From Mucilaginibacter mali (GTDB lineage: Bacteria; Bacteroidota; Bacteroidia; Sphingobacteriales; Sphingobacteriaceae), in NCBI RefSeq assembly GCF_013283875.1, contig NZ_CP054139.1, positions 2,666,001-2,730,000 of the forward strand: a DNA stretch of 64,000 bases, in the 5' to 3' direction. The translations under genes and the position numbers were made by a program. The notes under the pieces are model-generated. The model ran no database searches. It was not told the DNA's origin and saw nothing but the letters and a program-made list of their open reading frames with translations. Every line of letters begins with the position of its first letter. Within the stretch, counting starts at the first letter, position 1. Below, one piece after another: positions 9,740 to 16,864 of this stretch.

Positions 9740-11407
9740 AGTTATTCATCTAATGACCACTATGAAAGCCGGGTTGCACATAACGCAGTGATCAGTGGCA
9801 GCATTACCGCTATAGATGACCTCACCTATAACTACGATAGTACTAATGCCAATAAGCTGAGCAGCATGGTAGATGGCAGCGGCAGCAATTACAGCAACTA
9901 CGGCTTCAAGAACTACAGCAGCGGACTCAGCTATGTTTACGATGCCAACGGCAACTTGACCACCGACCCTTACAAGGGCCTGTCGCTTGATTACAATGTG
10001 CTGAACAAAACCGACAAAATAACGCTTACCAGCACATCCACCGGGCATATCAACTACACGTACGATGCATCGGGAAAACTGCTGCGCAAGGATACCTACA
10101 ACACCAGCGGGGGCGGCATCGCCAAAACCACCGATTACGTGGACGGCATGGTATACGAAAACGGCACCCTGGCCTACTTTACCATGCCCGAGGGCCGGGT
10201 GCGCAACGAAAGCGGCACTTTGGTGAACGAGTACATCATTACCGACCAGCAGGGCAACGCCCGCATCAGCTTTGACAATACCGGCAGCGGCGGAACGCTG
10301 AAAGTAGTGCAGGAGAACAGCTATTATCCCTTTGGCATGGTGATGAGCAACAGCCCGGTCAGCACGCCAAGCAAGCCTAACCTGCAACTGTACAACGCCG
10401 GCGCGGAATGGCAGAACGATTACGGGGATTTGCCCGACTATTATCAGACTTTTTACCGGAATTACGATGCCGCTTTGGGGCGCTTTATCGCTGTCGACCC
10501 CAAGGCAAACGCGACAGAAAGCTTAACGCCATACCAGTATGCGGGTAATAACCCGGCCATGCTGAACGACCCCATGGGCGACCTGTTTGATGCCGGCAGC
10601 GAAGCGTTTTATAAGGCAGTAGCAGAGGGGTATCACGAAACAAATGGTACTGAACGGATGGACAGAACTTATGATGCGGTACAGGAAATGATACTGTTTG
10701 CCAAATATGGTGTAGATGCTATTTACGGCCCAGGCGGCAGCTCCCACGGCGGTGCTGGCGGCGGCGGTGGCAGGCAAAAAAGTTATAAAGATGACGAATG
10801 GGACAATGCCCAGCTTCGCCAAAATGCTTATGCTTCAGGGAAAAATGTTTATAATAAGGAAAGAGATGGAACGCTAACTAATTTTAAATTTACTAATGAT
10901 GGTTATTTTGAATATAATACGGTAACTGGCTACAGCGCTTATGATAATGGCGGACAGATCGCCTATGCTCCTGATATAGCCAATCATCGTGTTGCGATTA
11001 GCGCTGATTCCGAAACAGACCCTCAAAAACCAGGTAAGCCAAATGAGACAAAAAAGGCATCATCAGAATCTCAAACAAAAGGCATTTGGAGTTCAATCTT
11101 TAGCCATTTGACATCGAAAAAAACTTACGAATATAAAAAAGACTCCCAAGGGCGTACATATTATCAAGACAACACAGGTAGGATGCACTATGTAATGCAA
11201 AATGTGCTTAAAACTTCTTTAAAATCTTCTGTATCCAATCTCTCTACTTATGGGGGGGCTGGATATGATGTAATCACAAAAGGAGGGCCTTACGGTACAT
11301 TATTAGGTTTAGGCTACGGATTTATGGATGAGGTTTGGTCTCAATGGAGAGATTTCTATCTAATGCATCCAAATCATCATATTGGAACAGATGGCAAGGA
11401 ACATTAA
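9740..11407 (+). pseudogene. Orphan 5'-truncated RHS core with unknown tip
   Basis: The 3' end of an RHS gene without signal peptide, DUF6443 region or most repeats. The frame opens after a stop at 9737-9739. RHS-like sequence starts near 9785, and a GTG at 9788 is the first plausible start. It encodes YD repeats (LTYNYDS, LSYVYDANGNLT, INYTYDASGKLL), the RHS-associated region (ITDQQGNARISFDN, YYPFGMVMS) and a core end (RFIAVDPKANATESLTPYQYAGNNP). The tip is about 290 aa with a Gly-rich stretch, an EYKKDSQGRTYY segment and the ending DEVWSQWRDFYLMHPNHH. I cannot assign the tip. Its core is of a different type from the two complete systems here. It looks like a displaced reserve tip. Confidence 0.65.
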
Positions 11408-11469
11408 CACACACGTATATGATTTTATATCCTCTTAATTTAAAAAAACGCTTATTTGCAACGATCATC

Positions 11470-11508
11470 ATTACCGGCATATGTTATTTAATAACATATG
11501 CCGGTAAT
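11470..11508. terminator. Perfect 39-nt palindrome, probable terminator of orphan RHS
   Basis: Two 19-nt arms (attaccggcatatgttatt and its complement) meet around one central base, 63 bp after the orphan RHS stop. A long AT-rich stretch with T runs follows. It could act as a transcription terminator in either direction. As DNA it could also extrude as a cruciform. Confidence 0.5.
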
Positions 11509-12008
11509 CACAGTATTTATTTATTAATTTAATCTTATTTTATCGTTAACAAATGCACTTATATGTCCATTATTTAATTTTCGAGTAAAAACCCCTTTTT
11601 GGGTGCCTGTTTTACTTTTATGGTTTTTCAGTATGACCTGTTTGCAAAAAACAGTTTATTATCTATCATAAACGATGGGGCTAACTGGGTTTAATAAACT
11701 AATAATGTTGATTTTGATATATGGAGCTTATTTCTTTTTATTGCTAAGAAATTATCAAAAAAATAAATGAACGGGCGGGGCATGGATCAACTTATGTTTG
11801 ATAGAAATTGCTGCTGAAAGTCAATGGCATTTGCTAATTTGGCAACATTAAAATTGATAATGCGGGTGACATAAAGGTGCCCCCGTTTGTTTTAATGCGA
11901 AATATCAACCCTAAACCGCTGACCCATGAACAGGTGTGCCAAACCTATTGCTGATATAGATTATACAAGATGCCATGACCAAATGATCCGACATGGCAAA
12001 ATATCATG
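11509..12008. other. AT-rich non-coding stretch
   Basis: No ORF with coding character on either strand. Sequence is AT-rich with short T runs. It lies between the orphan RHS tip and the integrase vestige, where an immunity gene would be expected. None is recognisable. Confidence 0.35.
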
Positions 12009-12050
12009 TTACACCGCTAATTTCTTTTTCAAAGCAGCCATATCTTGACT
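12009..12050 (-). pseudogene. Vestige of a second tyrosine recombinase C-terminus
   Basis: Reading minus, the codons give SQDMAALKKKLAV followed by TAA at 12011-12009. This closely matches the last residues of the integrase at 13646-14862 (SEDMAALRQKLSC, stop). Nothing upstream continues the integrase frame, so only the last dozen or so codons of a related integrase remain. It marks an older integration or recombination junction. Confidence 0.5.
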
Positions 12051-12452
12051 ATAGTTAAATCTTATTATTATTTATTTTACAAACTTTACAAGTTTTTTTT
12101 ATCTCATGAATCCACTAAATGGCTGGCTGATGTTAAAGCAATTATTTTGCTTTGTAGCTTGGAGGTATGGCTGCTTTTCTCATTAAATAATTATTTTGAT
12201 TTCCTTAACCATCATCATAGTAAGCTTAGTTTCTTCTCATTAAAAGTAGTTTTGCCACTTTTTTTTGTCTTGATAATTAAATGGATTCTTTTTATAAAAA
12301 ACGAGGATTGGAAAGGTTATGTACAAGAATTTGATAAACTGCCTTATAAGAAAAATAGAAAAGGGACTTGGATTGTTTTTGCAATCGTGATAGTTTCTGC
12401 AGCAAACTTTGTTTTTTCCTTTTTTTTAAATCCTCCTATTCATTTAAAATAA
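12045..12452 (+). CDS. Small multi-span membrane protein, unknown
   Basis: A 135-aa ORF with three hydrophobic segments (about residues 30-47, 62-84 and 108-127) separated by basic, aromatic stretches. The only start in range is a TTG at 12045 and there is no internal Met, so the true start is uncertain. Base composition is much more AT-rich than the core genes. It follows the orphan RHS tip in the same direction, but 640 bp away. A membrane immunity protein is possible. I do not recognise the family. Confidence 0.45.
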   Translation: MTIVKSYYYLFYKLYKFFLSHESTKWLADVKAIILLCSLEVWLLFSLNNYFDFLNHHHSKLSFFSLKVVLPLFFVLIIKWILFIKNEDWKGYVQEFDKLPYKKNRKGTWIVFAIVIVSAANFVFSFFLNPPIHLK

Positions 12453-12503
12453 AAAATCTTAAATGAAACTATAACTACAGGAAATGCAGCAAAGGGGTTT
12501 TTT

Positions 12504-12623
12504 ATGAAAGAATTGAATATGTATCTAAACCTTTTCTTTAGTGTAGGACACGCTGATAATTTGAAAATGACTACAGATTGGAATGCTTTTACTCACACAA
12601 ATATTTGGTATCCATTACCCTAA
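12504..12623 (+). CDS. 39-aa ORF or remnant of a longer protein
   Basis: A short ORF (MKELNMYLNLFFSVGHAD..., ending WYPLP). The frame stays open upstream to a stop at about 12450, adding the residues ITTGNAAKGFF, which look like real protein sequence without a start codon. This suggests the 3' end of a decayed gene, possibly an RHS tip. It sits between the membrane protein and the next small exported protein. Function unknown. Confidence 0.3.
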   Translation: MKELNMYLNLFFSVGHADNLKMTTDWNAFTHTNIWYPLP

Positions 12624-12656
12624 TATAGGATAATGTTAAGGTTATATACGTATTCT

Positions 12657-13295
12657 ATGAAACCTATTACAAGTGTCTTAATAATATTTGTTAATTTTTA
12701 TTTCTATAAATCTTTAGCAATGTCAAAAAACCATACAATCCCTCAAACAATTATACGGGCACAAACTATATATACAGATTTTGGCTTTTTAAAAGATCGA
12801 GGCAAGGTGCTTTTTATAACTCCCAAATGCGTTATCGTTGGAATAGGGGAAATGCCTTTTATGTTATTGGGTACACCACAATTTTCTATAGAGAATCTAC
12901 CTCCAAATATCAAGAAAAATGCCGACGATATTAAGATGCTCGTTTTACAGTCTACTTTTTCAACAGAACCTTATTTAAAGGACAAAGTTTGCAAAATTCC
13001 AAGTTGGGTAACTTTTTTTAAAAATGCCAAATATATAAAGCTAAACCACGTCGATTTAACCCAATTAAGTGATTTGGCAAATCTCGTAGTAGAACATTTA
13101 GTTTTAATAAATGTTAAATACACTGGTGATGATAAAGTTATTGCTGCAATTAAGAAACTGCAATATTTGAAATATATAGCGTACGATGGTTCTCTATCAA
13201 TAACTTTAATAAATGCAATCAAGCTTCAAAATCCCAAAGTAATTCTTCTCCCGGAATCGGAATATTATGAAAGAAGGTTACAGGAAAATTTATAA
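12657..13295 (+). CDS. Small exported protein with LRR-like segment, unknown
   Basis: A 212-aa protein starting at MKPITSVLIIFVNFYFYKSLA, a likely signal peptide; an ATG at 12633 would add eight residues. Alternating hydrophobic strands (YIKLNHVDLTQL, LVVEHLVLINVKY, LQYLKYIAYDGSL) resemble irregular leucine-rich repeats. It is very AT-rich and uses many AUA codons, unlike the housekeeping genes. It is probably horizontally acquired and could be an orphan immunity-type protein. No family recognised. Confidence 0.5.
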   Translation: MKPITSVLIIFVNFYFYKSLAMSKNHTIPQTIIRAQTIYTDFGFLKDRGKVLFITPKCVIVGIGEMPFMLLGTPQFSIENLPPNIKKNADDIKMLVLQSTFSTEPYLKDKVCKIPSWVTFFKNAKYIKLNHVDLTQLSDLANLVVEHLVLINVKYTGDDKVIAAIKKLQYLKYIAYDGSLSITLINAIKLQNPKVILLPESEYYERRLQENL

Positions 13296-13601
13296 TTAAT
13301 ATGTGCTTTAATGGAGACCCAGATTTGCAATATTTACCGATAGCTATAAGCGCACATTAATTTTACAAACCTTAGCTGAAGAATGACATCCACTTTTAGG
13401 CACGCAGCCAGTAACTGTCTCATTTACAGTCTTTAATGAAGAAATTTGATAATTTCTAAAATCCATTTAATTGGTTTAAAATTGAAAGTAGTGAATTTAA
13501 TTGAAGAATAAAATATCTGAAAGATATACAGTTTACGTGCATATTGAACGACCTTAAAAACAACTAACTGAGATGGAGATTAGGCTCTAATTAATAACCA
13601 A
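13296..13601. other. AT-rich non-coding stretch before integrase terminator
   Basis: No convincing ORF, RNA or repeat. Low-complexity AT-rich DNA between convergent genes. Confidence 0.35.
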
Positions 13602-13608
13602 AATAAAA

Positions 13609-13647
13609 AATATTATAGGGGGTTATGAAATCTCCCCCTATAATATT
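13609..13647 (-). terminator. Intrinsic terminator of the integrase
   Basis: Perfect 14-bp arms (aatattataggggg at 13609-13622 and its complement at 13634-13647) with an 11-nt loop. On the minus strand a T-rich tract follows. The stem touches the integrase stop codon. Confidence 0.75.
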
Positions 13648-14862
13648 AACATGATAATTTTTGCCTAAGAGCCGCCATGTCTTCACTTATTTTTAGATCA
13701 ACAATTTTCGCATAATGTTGCGTCTGTTTAAGAGATTTGTGGCCAAGCATTTTTGATACAGTTTCTATTGGTACACCATTGCTCAGCGTAACAGTTGTTG
13801 CAAAGGTGTGACGTGCTAAATGAAAAGTTAGTTTTTTTGTTATGCCGCATAAGTCGGCTATTTCCTTTAAATAAGCATTCATCTTTTGATTCGTCAATAT
13901 GGGCAAAACTGCATGTCCATTGACGCACTTCGGATGTTCCGCGTATTTTTCCATTATTTCTAATGCCTGCGGTAATAACGGAACACGCTGTGGTGTCTCT
14001 GTTTTTTGCCTTTTGGTCATGATCCATTTCTCATCATCAACTCCCTGAACGATTTGGCTACGGGTTAGATTGCCCACGTCTACATAGGCAAGGCCGGTAT
14101 AGCAGCTAAAAACGAAAATATCACGTACTAAATTTAGACGATCAATACTAAAGGCTTTATTTCTGATAGCTAATAGCTCATCCTGGAAAAGGGGTACAAT
14201 GTCAACCTCCTTATACCCCATTTTAAATTCACGAAATGGGTCCTCCTTCAGCCATTTTTTCCTGATGCATTCTAACAATACGCTTTTCAGCGTACTGATA
14301 TATTTCACAGTTGAATTGTGGTTGCATTTTTTAAAGATTTTAGCCAGCTCGAAAAGTCCTTTACAAATTCGTAATTGAGTGTTTTAATTTTCAGGTCTGC
14401 CGTACCGTATTTCCATTTAATAAAATCCTGGGTATGGCCGAAAGTTGTATGGTACTTCTGATAAGTTTTATAAGCATAATCCTTGCCGATCAATTCATGG
14501 ATTTCCTCATTATGCCTTTTGAAAATTTCGATCAGCGTTCTTTTTTCTTCCCCCTTGCCGGTAAGAAAGTTTTTTAACGTATCAGCAGTAATTTCCTGCT
14601 CGGCAAAAATCAGTTTGCTTTTGGCGGCATAGACATTCGCACGGTAAACATCGATGTAAGCATTAAGCTTCAGCGCATCTTCCTTGTTCCCTTTGGCTCT
14701 GCCGGTAGGTTGATCCCACCTGGACAAGCTCCACATCCTTTTCAGCGAAATTTCTTTCGCGACACCATCTACTGTGATCCTCAGATAAATGTACCTTTCG
14801 TCACTTTTCTCGTTTTTTGATTGCTTCAAAAAGAAAAACAATCCAAAGCTTTTTTCCAACAT
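13646..14862 (-). pseudogene. Bacteroidota tyrosine recombinase with -1 frameshift
   Basis: Two overlapping frames together encode one integrase of about 405 aa. 14862-14305 gives the N-terminal arm and SAM-like core-binding domain. 14308-13646 gives the catalytic domain: CYTGLAYVDV (the usual first Arg position is Ala), Lys in KTETPQRVPLLP, H-L-A-R-H, LGHKSL and the Tyr in TQHYAKI. The frames join at a run of six T on the plus strand (14327-14332). On the coding strand this reads T TTA AAA in the zero frame, a classic -1 slippery heptamer. Slipping there restores SLKKCNHNSTVKYISTL, the expected family continuity. The downstream frame also has a GTG overlapping the upstream TGA (GTGA). It is either a one-base deletion or programmed frameshifting. 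It lies next to a tRNA 3'-end fragment, the usual target. Confidence 0.8.
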
Positions 14863-14989
14863 AACGCATCTCTTTAAAGGTTAATAAAGTTGGAAATGTT
14901 ACAGCTGTTAAACAAGATGTAAACCTCATTTACATGTTGAAAGTCAAGTTGTTATATCATTTTTGTCGCGTCTTTTTTTGAAAATCAAT

Positions 14990-15009
14990 GACGCTACGAA
15001 TGACGCGAC
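14990..15009 (+). repeat. Direct repeat copy 1 near integrase att region
   Basis: A 20-nt sequence gacgctacgaatgacgcgac. It recurs with one mismatch at 15183-15202, flanking the terminator and the tRNA fragment. Part of it also occurs inverted just upstream (gtcgcgtc near 14966). Pattern and position fit arm-type or accessory binding sites of the integrase. Confidence 0.5.
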
Positions 15010-15057
15010 TTAACTTTGATTGTTTTTGAAAACTTTGAAGGTTGGACTAAACAAAAA

Positions 15058-15086
15058 AGCCCGCAAATCAAGGATTTGCAGGCCTT
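15058..15086 (-). terminator. Intrinsic terminator downstream of the tRNA array
   Basis: On the minus strand gcctgcaaatc, loop ctt, gatttgcgggc, then a run of six T. It is the first strong terminator after tRNA-Cys and therefore the probable end of the tRNA transcript. The integrase promoter lies beyond it. Confidence 0.7.
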
Positions 15087-15111
15087 CTGAAGGCTTTAAT
15101 AATGCTTTTTG

Positions 15112-15133
15112 TGGCCTCGCCAGGAATCGAACT
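15112..15133 (-). other. tRNA 3'-end fragment, putative attachment site
   Basis: On the minus strand the sequence TTCGATTCCTGGCGAGGCCA reads as T-loop, 3' T-stem strand and 3' acceptor strand of a tRNA (possibly tRNA-Arg). The sequence before it does not pair as a T-stem, so it is a fragment and not a gene. Such fragments arise when elements integrate into tRNA 3' ends. The adjacent integrase and the flanking direct repeats support this. Confidence 0.5.
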
Positions 15134-15182
15134 TATTTGCCCGATGCGCTCCCAGCGCGGTTTTTCAGTTCTTTTAAAAGAA

Positions 15183-15202
15183 GACGCCACGAATGACGCG
15201 AC
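15183..15202 (+). repeat. Direct repeat copy 2 near integrase att region
   Basis: Sequence gacgccacgaatgacgcgac, 19 of 20 identical to the copy at 14990-15009, in the same orientation 193 bp away. Confidence 0.5.
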
Positions 15203-15234
15203 CTTTTTTGTTTTGTGGTCAATCGCTGACCCAG

Positions 15235-15306
15235 TAGTCGGTGCGGGAATCGAACCCGCGAAAATTTGTTTTGCAGACAAACCCCTTACCATTCGGGCAA
15301 CCGGCC
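15235..15306 (-). tRNA. tRNA-Cys (GCA), atypical acceptor stem
   Basis: Cloverleaf by eye: acceptor GGCCGGT, D-arm with GG loop, anticodon stem TTTGT/ACAAA with loop CTGCAAA (anticodon GCA), T-arm GCGGG-TTCGATT-CCCGC, 3' acceptor ACCGACT. The acceptor has one C-A mismatch and one G-U pair. The discriminator would be A, where Cys tRNAs normally have U. The 3' end may be altered by recombination. It is the last of four tRNAs in the transcript and reads UGC/UGU. Confidence 0.75.
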
Positions 15307-15423
15307 ACATTAAAATACAGAATTTTCTTTACAAAAGAACATATCTACCCCTACCCACTCAGACGCAGTTTGTGAAACAAAAGAAGATAAGTATGACCTG
15401 TATAAAGCCATCGGCATTTCATG

Positions 15424-15494
15424 TTTTCCCGCATGGGTTCGAACCACGATTATCTGAACCAAAATCAGATGTGCTACCATTGCACCACAGGAAA
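15424..15494 (-). tRNA. tRNA-Gln (UUG)
   Basis: Complete cloverleaf: acceptor TTTCCTG/CGGGAAA, D-stem GTGC/GCAC, anticodon stem TCTGA/TCAGA with loop TTTTGGT (anticodon UUG), T-stem CGTGG/CCATG. Reads CAA/CAG. CCA is not encoded. It is third in the array, 8 bp after tRNA-Ile. Confidence 0.9.
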
Positions 15495-15502
15495 ATATTG
15501 TG

Positions 15503-15577
15503 TGGAAATAAAAGGACTTGAACCTTTAACCGACACCGTATAAGGGTGCTGCTCTAACCAAATTGAGCTATATTTCC
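15503..15577 (-). tRNA. tRNA-Ile (UAU)
   Basis: Complete cloverleaf: acceptor GGAAATA/TATTTCC, D-stem GCTC/GAGC, anticodon stem GCACC/GGTGT with loop CTTATAC, so the anticodon is UAU. T-stem AAAGG/CCTTT. It would read AUA directly. Most bacteria read AUA with a CAU-anticodon tRNA modified to lysidine by TilS, so a UAU isoacceptor is unusual. Second in the array. Confidence 0.88.
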
Positions 15578-15588
15578 TTAGTAAACAG

Positions 15589-15663
15589 TAGGATAACCCG
15601 GACTCGAACCGGGAACCTCCGCATCCCAAATGCGGTAATCTGAACCAATTGATATACTACCCT
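15589..15663 (-). tRNA. tRNA-Pro (UGG)
   Basis: Acceptor AGGGTAG/TTATCCT, D-arm with a weak outer pair, anticodon stem CCGCA/TGCGG with loop TTTGGGA (anticodon UGG), T-stem CCCGG/CCGGG. Reads CCA and, by wobble, CCG. First tRNA of the array; its 5' end is about 18 nt after the T tract of the attenuator-like terminator. Confidence 0.9.
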
Positions 15664-15680
15664 GTGCTTGCGCCTAAAAC

Positions 15681-15711
15681 AAAAAATCCCCTTAGATTTA
15701 TCTAAGAGGAT
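15681..15711 (-). terminator. Attenuator-like terminator between leader peptide and tRNAs
   Basis: On the minus strand the arms CCTCTTAGAT and ATCTAAGGGG form a stem, followed by ATTTTTTG. It lies 36 nt after the leader stop and before tRNA-Pro, so it can block read-through into the tRNAs. Its ascending arm ATCCTCTT (15711-15704) can instead pair with GAGGGGAT at 15756-15749 (eight pairs, two of them G-U), an antiterminator. A competing small hairpin CCGA-AACA-TCGG at 15767-15756 covers the end of the coding run. These alternatives match classical ribosome-mediated attenuation. Confidence 0.7.
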
Positions 15712-15746
15712 CGCGCATATTTTATAATATTTTATTCAATACATAG

Positions 15747-15803
15747 CTATCCCCTCCGATGTTTCGGTTGCGGTATACAGCATTGTATTGTTGTTGTTTT
15801 CAT
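15747..15803 (-). CDS. Leader peptide of tRNA operon (18 aa)
   Basis: ATG to TAG encodes MKTTTIQCCIPQPKHRRG. Codons 6-13 are ATA CAA TGC TGT ATA CCG CAA CCG. All eight are read by the four tRNAs encoded directly downstream (Ile-UAU, Gln-UUG, Cys-GCA, Pro-UGG), and each tRNA is represented twice. A TATAATTG element lies only about 5 nt before the ATG, so the message could be leaderless, or another promoter lies further upstream. By analogy with amino-acid biosynthesis leaders, stalling in the run should free GAGGGGAT to disrupt the terminator and switch on the tRNAs. The role is inferred from the codon match and RNA architecture. Confidence 0.7.
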   Translation of the reverse strand: MKTTTIQCCIPQPKHRRG

Positions 15804-15946
15804 GCCACAATTATACAACATTATTTTATAAAATAAAGAATTTCTTTAAAAATATTTTTTTTGGCTAAATTTTTAATGTAAACCCCTTTTCAAAAAATCA
15901 GAACCAAATTACAAATAGGGTGTTGCTTTATGAAAACACCATTGCT

Positions 15947-16255
15947 ATGAAAAATCCATTTGAAAGAAGAGATAATACCGTATTGATAGCCTCATTAGCA
16001 CTTGGCACCGTAGCTGTAGGCGCGGCCACCTACTTTGTACTATCAGAAAAAGGCGCGGCCTTAAGGCAACGCGTTACCGATCAGTTTAGCCGTGTACGTA
16101 ACCTGTTTGGTGGAAGCACCCTGGAAGAACATACCGAGCCGACTTTGGAGTATGCTCGCAAAAAGGCTAAAAAGCCAAAGACAGATCGCGAAGCATTATT
16201 GCATCACGAGATATTGCACGATAACCCTGACAATAACGAAGTAGTAGAATCATGA
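15947..16255 (+). CDS. YtxH-like small membrane protein
   Basis: A 102-aa protein (from MKNPFERRDN; the frame extends nine codons upstream). It has one transmembrane segment (about residues 12-30, IASLALGTVAVGAATYFVL) and a hydrophilic helical tail with many Lys and Glu. The layout (short basic start, TM helix, SEKGAALRQR) fits the YtxH family, small stress-associated or envelope proteins of unclear function. It is monocistronic, ended by the terminator at 16263. Confidence 0.7.
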   Translation: MKNPFERRDNTVLIASLALGTVAVGAATYFVLSEKGAALRQRVTDQFSRVRNLFGGSTLEEHTEPTLEYARKKAKKPKTDREALLHHEILHDNPDNNEVVES

Positions 16256-16262
16256 GCGAGAG

Positions 16263-16292
16263 CGCCCGGCAATTTAACTGCCGGGCGTTTTT
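16263..16292 (+). terminator. Intrinsic terminator
   Basis: Arms cgcccggca and tgccgggcg around a 7-nt loop, followed by five T. It directly follows the YtxH-like gene. Confidence 0.85.
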
Positions 16293-16366
16293 GTTTATCT
16301 ATAGAGCGTTCGACTCTCTATGGCTTATCTCAACAAGCAAATTGTTATCTTGCGTAAGTGAATGTC

Positions 16367-16864
16367 ATGACCAAAGAAACTTTACAGCAAGACCTCCAAG
16401 ATGCCACTATTGCGCTTATTAAATTGGCTGAGGAGTTGACCTGGAACAAAATCTCAAGGAATATTGGCTATATTATTACAGTTGTAGACAATAGAAAAAA
16501 CTCAATTGAACTGTATGAAGATGTTTACCTAAGCAATGGCAAAAAGAAGCCTCAGACACTAAGTGCGCTGATACCCGAATTGGAAGAATTGTATTTGCAA
16601 ATGTATGACGTATTCGTTTATAGAGTACTGCGCGATGAGACCATTATAGAGATAAAGTACTTCTTCAGGGAATTTTCTCAGAATGAAAACCATCAGCAAA
16701 TAGTGGCGAAAGAGCCACCTACGCTACATTGCAAAATACTTGTACCTTATTACATGTACAAGCGACAAGGAAAATTTGATATTAACTGGCAGCACAATAC
16801 AATTGAGTATAAATGGTTTAGATTCTTAACCAAGTTAAAATATAAATTAACCGGCCGTTTTTAA
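16367..16864 (+). CDS. Hypothetical protein
   Basis: A 165-aa soluble protein from ATG at 16367; a GTG three codons earlier is possible. There is no signal peptide or membrane segment. It is rich in aromatic and charged residues (IELYEDVYLSNGKKK, IIEIKYFFREFSQ, ILVPYYMYKRQGKFDINW). It converges with the histidine kinase gene, the two ends overlapping by 4 bp. No family recognised. Confidence 0.6.
   Translation: MTKETLQQDLQDATIALIKLAEELTWNKISRNIGYIITVVDNRKNSIELYEDVYLSNGKKKPQTLSALIPELEELYLQMYDVFVYRVLRDETIIEIKYFFREFSQNENHQQIVAKEPPTLHCKILVPYYMYKRQGKFDINWQHNTIEYKWFRFLTKLKYKLTGRF

Noticed and set aside
9746..10387. 213-codon open frame on the minus strand, Ala/Val-rich
   Set aside because: Antisense to the orphan RHS core. 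Composition is that of a shadow frame and no domain is visible.
15112..15185. A possible fifth tRNA gene
   Set aside because: Only the T-loop and 3' strands are tRNA-like. The upstream sequence does not pair to form T, anticodon or D stems.
15102..15521. 139-codon open frame on the plus strand
   Set aside because: It runs through the tRNA-Gln and tRNA-Cys genes and the tRNA fragment; the peptide is a by-product.
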